Origin: an uncultured Alistipes sp. | Lineage (GTDB): Bacteria; Bacteroidota; Bacteroidia; Bacteroidales; Rikenellaceae | NCBI GenBank assembly: GCA_900766655.1 | Contig: CAAFWE010000157.1 | Location: forward strand, 1 to 10,438 | Direction of reading: 5' to 3' | DNA length: 10,438 bases | In this document: piece by piece, positions 1 to 7,050 of the stretch | How the letters are laid out: each line of letters opens with the position of its first letter | How positions within the stretch are numbered: the first letter of the stretch is position 1 | The notes under the pieces: generated by a model | Database searches by the model: none | What the model was told of the DNA's origin: nothing | What the model saw: only the letters and a program-made list of their open reading frames with translations | Made by a program: the position numbers and the translations under genes

Positions 1-216
1 GTGAGCTTCGACAAGGTCCTGCTCGTAGAGAATGGCGGTCAGGTTAAGGTTGGCGCACCTGTTGTAAAAGGCGCTAGCGTAAAGTGTAAGATTCTCAAGC
101 ACCTCAAGGACGACAAGGTCTTGGTGTTTAAGAAGAAGCGTAGAACTGGTTATCAGAAGTGCAACGGTCATCGCCAGTATCTTTCGCAAATTTTGATTGA
201 GGACATTGTTGCATAA
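1..216 (+). CDS. rplU: 50S ribosomal protein L21, 3' part
   Basis: This is the C-terminal 71 residues of ribosomal protein L21, which binds 23S rRNA in the large subunit. The reading frame is open at the left edge, so the first codon (GTG, read as Val) is internal and about 30 N-terminal residues are missing. Family hallmarks seen are FDKVLLVENGG, the basic stretch VFKKKRRTGYQKCNGHRQ, and the ending TQ-like SQILIEDIVA. It ends with TAA 22 bases before rpmA, the standard L21-L27 order in bacteria, so the two are surely co-transcribed from a promoter outside the window. Identity is secure from sequence and context. Confidence 0.97.
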   Translation: MSFDKVLLVENGGQVKVGAPVVKGASVKCKILKHLKDDKVLVFKKKRRTGYQKCNGHRQYLSQILIEDIVA

Positions 217-238
217 CCTAAAAAACTGTTAGAGAAGT

Positions 239-496
239 ATGGCACACAAAAAAGGTGTAGGTAGTTCGAAGAACGGCCGTGAGTCGGAGAGCAAACGACT
301 CGGTTTGAAGCTTTTCGGTGGTCAGTTTGCTAAGGCAGGCAACATCATCGTTCGTCAGCGTGGTACTGTTCACAACCCAGGCGAGAACGTAGGTATGGGT
401 AAGGATCACACCCTCTTCGCATTGGTTGACGGTATCGTAGTCTTCACTAAGAAGGCTAACAACCGCTCGTTCGTAAGCGTTAAGCCTTTGGCTTAA
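239..496 (+). CDS. rpmA: 50S ribosomal protein L27
   Basis: This is a complete 85-residue L27, the usual length. L27 lies at the peptidyl-transferase centre, where its N-terminal tail reaches toward the tRNA acceptor ends. The signature begins [20 protein letters not shown] and continues with [10 protein letters not shown] and the [17 protein letters not shown] block. The start has no N-terminal extension of the cleaved Firmicutes type. The ATG at 239 follows rplU by 22 bases, with only a weak purine stretch (AGAGAAG) ahead of it. The gene is followed within 20 bases by a strong hairpin terminator, so it closes the ribosomal-protein unit. Confidence 0.98.
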   Translation: MAHKKGVGSSKNGRESESKRLGLKLFGGQFAKAGNIIVRQRGTVHNPGENVGMGKDHTLFALVDGIVVFTKKANNRSFVSVKPLA

Positions 497-515
497 TCTG
501 CGAGAGCGTCCGCTC

Positions 516-557
516 AAAAATAGTAAAGGCAAGGAATTCCTTGCCTTTATTATTTTT
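516..557. terminator. Bidirectional intrinsic terminator between rpmA and ispG
   Basis: A near-perfect palindrome is centred at 536/537. Its core AAAGGCAAGG-AATT-CCTTGCCTTT covers 525-548. The stem continues outward through A/T pairs (A516-A520 with T553-T557), with a G-T wobble at 523/550. On the plus strand the core is followed by ATTATTTTTTT; on the minus strand the mirrored A run supplies a U tract. rpmA (ending 496) and ispG (ending 579) converge here, so one hairpin probably ends both transcripts. Confidence 0.9.
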
Positions 558-578
558 TTCGGAATTATATACTTAGAC

Positions 579-2060
579 TTAGTTTAGTGGCTCTTGCCAA
601 TCGCCATTCGATTTGATGATTGCGATGAGGTGTTCGAGGGCCTCCTCTTGCGGGATATTGCGCTCGATGCACTCCTTGCCCTTGTAGAGTGAGATGCGAC
701 CTGCGCCCGCTCCCACATAGCCATAGTCGGCATCGGCCATCTCTCCTGGGCCATTCACGACGCAACCCATAACACCAATCTTGAGTCCCTTGAGGTGTGA
801 TGTGCGAGCCTTGATATCGGCCAGAGCCTGCTCTATATTATATAAGGTGCGTCCGCACGATGGGCAAGCAATATACTCGGTCTGCGAGAATCGTGCACGC
901 GAAGCCTGCAAAATTATCAGCTCGATATTGTGGAGCTCCTCCTCCGCGATATGTGGAGCATCAACCCACACGCCATCGGCCAATCCATCGAGCATCAGCT
1001 GTCCCATATCGGCAGCAGCCTTGAGTGCGACCTCCTCGGCTGTGCCCTCGTACTTGCGACGGATGACCACGGGTTGCGAGTGGTCGGCATCGAGAATTGC
1101 AGCACGCCACTCGGCTGTAGAATTCTCGCTTGTAGCCTCCACCACAACATATTCGTCGGTCAACTCGCTATGCGCCACAATAGCTGCCGAGGTGCGACGA
1201 CGATACTCAAATGGAGAGTAGCGTTCAGGATGCTTCACCTCGAACTCACCCTTGCGATGCTGGAAGTGGTCGACGAGCATCTTCGCTACGGGCACCTCAT
1301 TCTCGGGAGCCTCGGTCAGTGAGACACGAATCGTATCACCTACGCCATCGGCCAGCAGTGCGCCAATGCCCACTGCGCTCTTGATGCGTCCCTCGATGCC
1401 ATTGCCAGCCTCGGTGACACCGAGGTGGATTGGGAAGGCCATACCCTCACGCTCCATAGCCTCAACCAAGAGTCGGTAGGCGTGAACCATCACACGCGTG
1501 TTGCTCGACTTCATCGACACAACCACCTGATCGAACTGCTCACGCACACAGATTCGCAGAAACTCCATTGCCGACTCGACCATACCCGCAGGGGTGTCGC
1601 CCAATCTGTCGACTATATGGCGAGCCAACGATCCGTGATTCACACCGATGCGTAGTGCCACGCCACGCTTGCGACACTTCTCGATAAGAGCCTCCAGCTC
1701 GCCACCGCTTGTGCGATAGTTACCTGGGTTGATACGCACCTTATCGACCGAATCGGCTGCTATAGAGGCTATCTCGGGTACGAAGTGGATGTCGGCAACG
1801 ATGGCTGTCGAGTAGCCATCTTCACGCACCTTTGCCACGATGTCGGCCAAAGCCTCGCCCTCGCGCTTACCCTGCGCTGTGAGGCGCACAATAGGTGCTC
1901 CTGCATCAGCTATGCGCTCCACCTGAGCCACACTCTGCTCCACATCAGCAGTCGCGGTATTTGTCATCGACTGCACCGCAATAGGGTGCGAGCCACCTAT
2001 CAAGGTTGCTCCAATTCGCACCTCGCCACTTTTGCGACGAATATATTTTGTCAACTCCAT
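579..2060 (-). CDS. ispG: 4-hydroxy-3-methylbut-2-en-1-yl diphosphate synthase (IspG/GcpE), long form with reduced insert
   Basis: IspG converts methylerythritol cyclodiphosphate to HMBPP, the penultimate MEP-pathway step, using a 4Fe-4S cluster; it is cytosolic. I start at the ATG at 2060 (MELTKYIRRKSGEV), giving 493 residues; the in-frame GTG at 2111 adds an unlike leader. Residues 1-265 form the TIM barrel (ADIHF at 90, KVRINPGNY at 108, RIGVNHGSL at 137, VVSMKSSN at 180, GVTEAGNGIEG at 214). Residues of about 266-390 are an extra central domain absent from the roughly 370-residue E. coli enzyme. The C-terminal domain carries the cluster ligands C399 and C402 (ACPSCGRT), C433 (MGCVVNGPGE) and E440. 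The insert looks shorter than in plant/Bacteroidota long forms of 600 or more residues, as I recall them. No promoter is seen in the 77-base gap upstream, so it is probably read from the preceding coiled-coil gene. Confidence 0.96.
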   Translation of the reverse strand: MELTKYIRRKSGEVRIGATLIGGSHPIAVQSMTNTATADVEQSVAQVERIADAGAPIVRLTAQGKREGEALADIVAKVREDGYSTAIVADIHFVPEIASIAADSVDKVRINPGNYRTSGGELEALIEKCRKRGVALRIGVNHGSLARHIVDRLGDTPAGMVESAMEFLRICVREQFDQVVVSMKSSNTRVMVHAYRLLVEAMEREGMAFPIHLGVTEAGNGIEGRIKSAVGIGALLADGVGDTIRVSLTEAPENEVPVAKMLVDHFQHRKGEFEVKHPERYSPFEYRRRTSAAIVAHSELTDEYVVVEATSENSTAEWRAAILDADHSQPVVIRRKYEGTAEEVALKAAADMGQLMLDGLADGVWVDAPHIAEEELHNIELIILQASRARFSQTEYIACPSCGRTLYNIEQALADIKARTSHLKGLKIGVMGCVVNGPGEMADADYGYVGAGAGRISLYKGKECIERNIPQEEALEHLIAIIKSNGDWQEPLN

Positions 2061-2137
2061 AATTCTTGAAACGCCTCTAACTAATAGCATAAGGGGCAGC
2101 CCTTTCCGCACCGCCCCCTATTGTAGTATTCACTTCT

Positions 2138-3100
2138 CTATCGCATTGCAACCTCGCTCTTGCCGATAAGGTTGCCACTCATATAGACCTCAATCTTGTA
2201 GGTACCAGGGATGAAACCGCTACCCTTGTAGTAGATGCTTACATCGAGATCCTCGTTCTGATAGTCGACCTCACGCGATGCCGAGTAGCCCTTCTTCGAG
2301 CCTTGGAACGAGAATGTTGGCATAGCATCAGTCGAGAGGAGATATCCGTCAGGCGATGTTATGCAGAGGTAGACAGGACGGTTGCCAGCCTGTGCAAGCT
2401 CGTTGGCTCCGATGGTGAAATCCACACGCAGAGTGGCCGCATTCTTGATGCGAGTAATCTCCTTGTCGTGGGCATTGAGTGCGGTCAGAGCGATATCGCG
2501 AGCACGAAGCACCGAGCCTTGCTGTACCTTGTTCTGCAACTCCGAAGCACGCTCCTCGGCAACATCGGCACGAAGATTAGCGGTCGAAATCTCCTTACGC
2601 AACGAAACATTCTCGCCAGTGAGTTTCTTGTTGATGGTGTTGAGCGAGTCGATCTGACGCAGATAGTTCTTCATCACAGCACGCAAGGTACCCACCTCCT
2701 TCTGGTAGGCCTTAATCTTGTTGTAGTTGAGACGACGCTCGTTCTTGAGCTGCTCAATCATCTCGGTAGCCTTGGCAAGCTGCTGCGAGATGGTGTCATT
2801 CTTGTACTGCAGAGCATCGTACTCGTCGATGAGCGATGTGAGGTTGCTCTGGATAGAGTCACGATCGATCTCGAGCAGACGGATGTCGGCCTGTTGCTCG
2901 CGGTTGAGCGCAAAGTAGAGTCCCGACACACCAGCCAAAATCAGCGCAAGGATAATGATGACGATGCGGTAGCCACGAATCGACTTTTGGGCAGCCAACG
3001 CAGCCTCGTTCTCGAAATCGTACTCCTCGTTCTCGAAGTTGTAACCACCCTCGGGAGTGGTATTCTCCTCGGGCTTGTATTCGAAATTATTGTTCTCCAT
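2138..3100 (-). CDS. Membrane-anchored coiled-coil protein of unknown function
   Basis: I do not recognise a named family for this 320-residue protein. Residues 1-42 form an acidic, Asn/Glu-rich tail containing a short internal repeat (YNFENEE, then YDFENEA at 20-33). One transmembrane helix lies at about 45-64 (IVIIILALILAGVSGLYFAL). Residues 66-193 are predicted by eye as coiled coil, rich in Leu, Ile, Gln, Glu and Lys with no Pro. Residues of about 220-320 look like a beta-rich domain (VDFTIGANELAQ, RPVYLCITSPDGYLL, SIYYKGSGFIPGTYKIEVYMSG). Basic residues before the helix (IRGYR) suggest the tail is cytoplasmic and the coiled coil and beta domain are periplasmic. It begins at an ATG 19 bases downstream of a perfect Bacteroidetes promoter and is followed by ispG. 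Similar one-helix coiled-coil proteins are sometimes labelled chromosome-partition or septum proteins, but nothing here supports that. Confidence 0.9.
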   Translation of the reverse strand: MENNNFEYKPEENTTPEGGYNFENEEYDFENEAALAAQKSIRGYRIVIIILALILAGVSGLYFALNREQQADIRLLEIDRDSIQSNLTSLIDEYDALQYKNDTISQQLAKATEMIEQLKNERRLNYNKIKAYQKEVGTLRAVMKNYLRQIDSLNTINKKLTGENVSLRKEISTANLRADVAEERASELQNKVQQGSVLRARDIALTALNAHDKEITRIKNAATLRVDFTIGANELAQAGNRPVYLCITSPDGYLLSTDAMPTFSFQGSKKGYSASREVDYQNEDLDVSIYYKGSGFIPGTYKIEVYMSGNLIGKSEVAMR

Positions 3101-3118
3101 AGTTGGTTAAATTTTGTG

Positions 3119-3150
3119 CAAATATAATCTATTTTATTCGGCTTACCAAA
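3119..3150 (-). promoter_or_regulatory. Bacteroidetes-type promoter for the coiled-coil gene (and probably ispG)
   Basis: Read on the minus strand, TTTG (3150-3147), 20 bases, then TATATTTG (3126-3119) match the Bacteroidetes -33/-7 consensus exactly. Transcription should start near 3114, leaving a leader of about 14 bases before the ATG at 3100. The upstream box lies inside the last codons of the DUF3108 gene, so the coiled-coil gene can be expressed independently of recG-DUF3108. Confidence 0.8.
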
Positions 3151-3941
3151 GGGTAGTGCAATCCTTCGTACTTGTGGAGGTAGCAGCGCACCTCGCCGAC
3201 ACGCACTGGCGATGCCAACATCACCGGTATCTTGTTCTCATCGTTGGTTATCCAGATGAAGAACTGCGTGCCATCCGTAAACGAAAACTCCTCCGACGAG
3301 CCTATCGTACAGGCAAATTTCATAGTCTCGAAGCGTCCCAATCGTGGCACCTTCACCCTCTCAGGGCCTATGTAGTGGTAGCGGAGTTGGCGGATGGTAT
3401 CCTCGAGCACCATATCGAGCAACTTCTCCTCGCCCTCGCGGAATGACTGCAAATCGACCGAGCGCAGATTGAAGTAGAGCGACACCGCATCCATACTCCT
3501 CTCGGTGAGCTCCATTGTTCGTTCTTGCGGAGCATCCTGTCGGCGTTGCGACCAGGTGTGCACCCTGCGCTCCGCCCAATTGTAGTCGTAGTGGCTGCTG
3601 AAGGTGTATTTATCCTCCTTGATGTCGCACTCGAAGCGTTGCGTAAGCAGCGACTCCTTGTCAACCCAGATATGGTAGGTGTCGTTCATATCGAAGAACC
3701 AGCGGAAGAATGGCAATGTGCGACCATTACCTCGCACATGGAAGTGCTCCTTGCCATCGATGGTGTCGGTGGTGGTCTCCACCGTAACCTCACCCACCTC
3801 GGTGTTAGGTATCAGTTTGGCACGATAGGCGGCACGATAGTAGAGCTTCTCGCCATCGAAGTAGCGTTGTGCCGATGCCGACATAACGACACCCGCCACA
3901 AACAGCCACACCAATATCGCACCTCTCAAAAATCCCTTCAT
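3129..3941 (-). CDS. DUF3108 domain protein, secreted
   Basis: This is a 270-residue protein from the ATG at 3941. It has a clear signal peptide (MKGFLRGAILVWLFVAGVVM then SASA|Q, cleavage near 24/25), so it should be periplasmic or surface-exposed. It resembles the DUF3108 family by its opening beta segment (GEKLYYRAAYRAKLIPNTEVGEVTV), a mid-region helix (DAVSLYFNLRSVDL followed by FREGE), and the closing block IWITNDENKIPVMLASPVRVGEVRCYL. The biochemical role of DUF3108 is unknown to me. An in-frame TTG at 3950 lies 10 bases after a Shine-Dalgarno-like AAAGGAGAGG and would add MSD; I prefer the ATG because the signal peptide is then standard. The gene starts 30 bases after recG stops, with no promoter between them, so they are probably one operon. 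Confidence 0.85.
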   Translation of the reverse strand: MKGFLRGAILVWLFVAGVVMSASAQRYFDGEKLYYRAAYRAKLIPNTEVGEVTVETTTDTIDGKEHFHVRGNGRTLPFFRWFFDMNDTYHIWVDKESLLTQRFECDIKEDKYTFSSHYDYNWAERRVHTWSQRRQDAPQERTMELTERSMDAVSLYFNLRSVDLQSFREGEEKLLDMVLEDTIRQLRYHYIGPERVKVPRLGRFETMKFACTIGSSEEFSFTDGTQFFIWITNDENKIPVMLASPVRVGEVRCYLHKYEGLHYPLVSRIK

Positions 3942-3971
3942 ATCGCTCAAACGGTTTTGCCCTCTCCTTTA

Positions 3972-6086
3972 TTATGATATCTCCGAGAAATCGGTCTTAT
4001 GCTCGGGAGCATATCTGTCGCGCAACGTTCTCAATGCCAAGTGGTTTGGATGCGATAGCGAAGCATCGACATCGAGCAATGCTATGGCCAAGGCCTGCGC
4101 CACCTGCAGAATCTGATGGTCGTAGGTAGGGTTGGCAATCTTTAGATCGAAAGCGTCGCCACTCTGCTGTGTGCCATTGATATCGCCCGCACCACGCAAC
4201 TTGAGGTCGAGCTCTGCCAGCTCGAAACCGTCGCTCGTCTGGCACATCGCCTCGAGACGCTTGCTCGACTCCTTCGAGAGCTTCTCGTCGGACATCAGCA
4301 CACAGTAGGATTGCTCCGAGCCACGACCTACGCGACCACGCAACTGGTGCAGCTGCGCCAAGCCGAAGCGTTCGGCCGACTCGATGACTATCACCGTAGC
4401 ATTCGGCACATCGACACCCACCTCAATCACCGATGTGGCAACAAGGATGTCGGCTCGTCCACTCTTAAACTCCTCCATCGACTGCTGTTTATCCTCGGCC
4501 TTCATCTTTCCGTGACACACCGCCACACGATAGCGAGGTAGTGGGAAATCACGCACGATGGCATCGAAGCCCTCTTGCAAGGAGAGATAGTCCATCTTCT
4601 CCGACTCAAGGATGAGCGGATAGACCACATATATCTGTCGACCACGACTAATCTGGTCGCGCATAAACTTTTGCAACGAGAGTCTGCCCGACTCGAAGTA
4701 GTGGTAGGTCTTAATCGGCTTGCGGCCTGGTGGTAATCCCTTAATCACCGAGACATCCAAGTCGCCATACAAGGTCATAGCCAATGTGCGCGGAATTGGT
4801 GTCGCGGTCATCACAAGTATGTGCGGTGGTTGTGCATTCTTGGTCCATAGTCGAGCTCGCTGCTCCACTCCGAAGCGGTGCTGCTCGTCTATAATCACCA
4901 ATCCGAGATTCGAGAACTTCACCCTATCCTCAATCAGCGCGTGAGTACCCACCAATATGTCGACCTCGCCAGCCTCGAGTGCCTCAAGCACCTCGCGACG
5001 CTCCTTGGCCTTGGTTGTACCCGTCAGTATAGCCACTCGCACAGGCACACCCTCGCACATCTTCGATATCGAGGCGTAGTGCTGTCGTGCCAAAATCTCG
5101 GTCGGCACCATCATACACGACTGGAATCCATTGTCGCCAGCCAACAACATCGACAGCAGAGCCACAACCGTCTTGCCACTACCCACATCACCCTGCAGAA
5201 GTCGATTCATCTGGATGCCCGACACCGTATCTTGACGAATGTCGCGTACCGCCTGCTTCTGACCATCGGTCAGCGAGAATGGGAGCTTGGTGTGGTAGAA
5301 GGTGTTAAACATCTCGCCCACCTTCGGGAACATAAATCCATCCCTACGCCCTGTGCGCTCCGAGCGACGCGCCTGAATATTGAGCTGAATGCCGAACAAC
5401 TCATCGAACTTGAGACGATACTGCGCTCGTTTCAAGCTCTCGGCCGACTGCGGAAAATGGATATTGTAGAGAGCCTCTGCCAAAGGCATCAGGCCATATT
5501 TGCGCGTGATATATTCGGGCATATACTCCTCGATGCGCTCTCGCACCACACCCCACAACGAGCATATGATGTTGTACAAACCCTTTGCTCCGAGCGACGA
5601 TGTGAGCTTCTCGGTGGTGGAGTAGATGCCTTGCAAGCCACTCTCCTTCTTGCGAGAGAGGGCCTTCTCGACCACCTCAATCTCGGGATGGATGAGCGAC
5701 ATCTCGCCACGAAAGAACGATGGACGACCAAAGACGATATATTCGCGGTTCTGCTCAATCATCTTCTCAATCCACTTGATGCCTCTGAACCAGATGAGCT
5801 CCACCCTGCCCGTTTCGTCGGCTGCATAGACCGTAAAACGCTGTTTGCGCCCCTCGCCCGCAAAGGACTTGCCCACCACTCGCAATCGGAGTTGGATGTA
5901 TGCCGAGGCGTTATCCTCGGTCACCTCGGAGACCTTGTAGGTACGCGAGCGGTCGATATATCGGAATGGGAAATGGTAGAGCATATCGCGCATAGTGACA
6001 ATGCCAAGCTCCTTCTCCAGCAACTTGGCCCTCGCTTCGCCTACGCCCTGCACAAACTTTATCGAATTATCGAGCATATTTCCCAT
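3972..6086 (-). CDS. recG: ATP-dependent DNA helicase RecG
   Basis: RecG is a monomeric superfamily 2 helicase that remodels stalled replication forks and branch-migrates Holliday junctions. The 704 residues are the usual length. Domains in order are: an N-terminal segment with QGVGEARAKLLEKELGI (13-29); an OB-fold wedge domain around 60-150; the motor with Walker A GDVGSGKT (299-306), DEQH box (400-403) and TATPIPRT (427-434); a second RecA-like lobe with LVATSVIEVGVDVPNA (548-563) and QLRGRVGRG (581-589); then the translocation motif region ELDLKLRGAGDINGTQQSG (625-643). All key residues appear intact. Two starts are possible, the ATG at 6086 and one three codons later at 6077; the promoter is so close that the second is quite plausible. 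It is the first gene of its unit, with DUF3108 30 bases downstream. Confidence 0.98.
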   Translation of the reverse strand: MGNMLDNSIKFVQGVGEARAKLLEKELGIVTMRDMLYHFPFRYIDRSRTYKVSEVTEDNASAYIQLRLRVVGKSFAGEGRKQRFTVYAADETGRVELIWFRGIKWIEKMIEQNREYIVFGRPSFFRGEMSLIHPEIEVVEKALSRKKESGLQGIYSTTEKLTSSLGAKGLYNIICSLWGVVRERIEEYMPEYITRKYGLMPLAEALYNIHFPQSAESLKRAQYRLKFDELFGIQLNIQARRSERTGRRDGFMFPKVGEMFNTFYHTKLPFSLTDGQKQAVRDIRQDTVSGIQMNRLLQGDVGSGKTVVALLSMLLAGDNGFQSCMMVPTEILARQHYASISKMCEGVPVRVAILTGTTKAKERREVLEALEAGEVDILVGTHALIEDRVKFSNLGLVIIDEQHRFGVEQRARLWTKNAQPPHILVMTATPIPRTLAMTLYGDLDVSVIKGLPPGRKPIKTYHYFESGRLSLQKFMRDQISRGRQIYVVYPLILESEKMDYLSLQEGFDAIVRDFPLPRYRVAVCHGKMKAEDKQQSMEEFKSGRADILVATSVIEVGVDVPNATVIVIESAERFGLAQLHQLRGRVGRGSEQSYCVLMSDEKLSKESSKRLEAMCQTSDGFELAELDLKLRGAGDINGTQQSGDAFDLKIANPTYDHQILQVAQALAIALLDVDASLSHPNHLALRTLRDRYAPEHKTDFSEIS

Positions 6087-6090
6087 AGTG

Positions 6091-6122
6091 CAAATATATA
6101 AAAAATCGTTGTGATTGACAAA
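6091..6122 (-). promoter_or_regulatory. Bacteroidetes-type promoter for recG
   Basis: On the minus strand, TTTG (6122-6119), 20 bases, then TATATTTG (6098-6091) are an exact consensus match. The -7 box ends only 4 bases before the annotated recG ATG (6086), so the transcript would have almost no leader, or would begin inside the first codons if the start is the ATG at 6077. Confidence 0.82.
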
Positions 6123-6157
6123 TTTTACGCAAAAGCTGATGGCTGATTACAAATAAC

Positions 6158-6187
6158 AAAAAGGGCCGACTAAAGGATAGCCAGCCC
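6158..6187 (-). terminator. Intrinsic terminator of the araB-nuclease unit
   Basis: On the minus strand, GGGCTGGCTA (6187-6178), loop TCCTT, then TAGTCGGCCC (6172-6163) form a 10-base-pair stem with two G-U pairs, followed directly by TTTTT (6162-6158) and GTTATTTG. It lies 25 bases after the nuclease stop codon and just ahead of the recG promoter, so it insulates the two units. Confidence 0.85.
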
Positions 6188-6191
6188 ATAC

Positions 6192-6206
6192 CACTCTGAA
6201 AGAGTG
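6192..6206. other. Small hairpin after the nuclease gene
   Basis: CACTCT-GAA-AGAGTG is a perfect 6-base-pair inverted repeat with a 3-base loop, sitting between the nuclease stop codon (6212) and the main terminator. It has no T run of its own. It may add 3'-end stability to the transcript or be chance. Confidence 0.4.
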
Positions 6207-6211
6207 TATAA

Positions 6212-7030
6212 CTATTTGAATACATCGTTCAAGACTGCTGCCAGACGATAGCCCGCGCGAGCAATCTGACGCTCGGCGTGCTTGACATCCTCGTTTGTGG
6301 TGAGGCGGTCGATAACATAACCCTCGCCACGAGCCACCGTAAAGCGCGAGTCGCGAGCATTCTCCTCACCCCAAGTGAAGACATCGCCCTTCATCAACTC
6401 CTTGCGATCTCTCTTCGATGCGCGATCTACGAGCTTCGCGAGATCGCTATAGCCCCAAGGGTGGTAGGCCTGCAAGAGCAAACCATCCCAATATGCGTGA
6501 TACGACACCTTCTTGCCTCGGAAGATAACACCATAGCCGCCCGATGTAGGCTCATCCTCGTATCGGATGTGCTTTGGACAGTGGAGGTCACCCACCACAT
6601 GCACGATGAAGGCAATCGACACCAAGCGTGCCGAATCGGTCATATTCTTGTGATTTGCCTTCAAATTCTTGATAACTGGGTCGATACGGAGCAGACAGTT
6701 CTTGACATACTCGTTGCCACGACGCTCACTACGATAGAGCGAGCCATCCTTCAAAGCCTGATAAGAGTGGCCCCAAACTGTCATACGAGGGCAATTTGTA
6801 GCATCAAAGCCTATGTCGATGAGGTGCTCCGAGCGGTAGTCATCTGGATAAGATGAATAGTGGATAATCGACTGACGATTGAGGTACTGGTCGATGGTCT
6901 TCTTTGCCTTTGGAGTAAGGTAGTCCTCGGCAATCTTTGCAATGGCTGAGTGGCCAAGGCGGCCCCATCCATAGGCTGGCATTGCGCCCAAGAAGAGGGC
7001 ACAGAGAATCAAAAGTAGACTCTTTTTCAT
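6212..7030 (-). CDS. S1/P1-type nuclease, secreted
   Basis: This 272-residue protein belongs to the S1/P1 family of three-zinc phosphodiesterases, which cut single-stranded nucleic acids and 3'-nucleotides. A signal peptide (MKKSLLLILCALFLGAMPAYG) ends right before W22, so the mature protein starts with Trp, whose amino group is a zinc ligand in this family. The other ligands can be placed: H27 (WGRLGH), D63 or D64 (YPDDYR), H88 (VWGHSY), H144 and D148 with H154 (HVVGDLHCPKH), and H178 with D182 (HAYWDG). All nine family positions seem filled, so it should be active, in the periplasm or outside the cell. The family often has Gln where Cys151 stands here. It begins 20 bases after the araB stop codon with no promoter between, and is probably co-transcribed with it. 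Confidence 0.94.
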   Translation of the reverse strand: MKKSLLLILCALFLGAMPAYGWGRLGHSAIAKIAEDYLTPKAKKTIDQYLNRQSIIHYSSYPDDYRSEHLIDIGFDATNCPRMTVWGHSYQALKDGSLYRSERRGNEYVKNCLLRIDPVIKNLKANHKNMTDSARLVSIAFIVHVVGDLHCPKHIRYEDEPTSGGYGVIFRGKKVSYHAYWDGLLLQAYHPWGYSDLAKLVDRASKRDRKELMKGDVFTWGEENARDSRFTVARGEGYVIDRLTTNEDVKHAERQIARAGYRLAAVLNDVFK

Positions 7031-7050
7031 AGTTTTAAGTGTTTTATTTG

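Noticed and set aside
2091..2104. AAGGG-GCAG-CCCTT inverted repeat between the coiled-coil gene and ispG, considered as a terminator
   Set aside because: The stem is only 5 base pairs and no T run follows on the minus strand, so it should not stop transcription before ispG.
2061..2111. N-terminal extension of IspG from a GTG codon
   Set aside because: The extra 17 residues do not resemble IspG, while the ATG at 2060 begins with the family-typical segment before the barrel.
2303..3127. 274-residue open frame antisense to the coiled-coil gene
   Set aside because: The Leu/Val/Glu-rich product mirrors the coiled-coil codons of the minus-strand gene. That gene has a promoter, a transmembrane helix and a sensible domain order, whereas the antisense frame has none of these.
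4878..6101. 407-residue open frame on the plus strand opposite recG
   Set aside because: It lies antisense to an intact, highly conserved recG. The protein is rich in His, Leu and Arg with no recognisable domain, as expected from the codon bias of the true gene.
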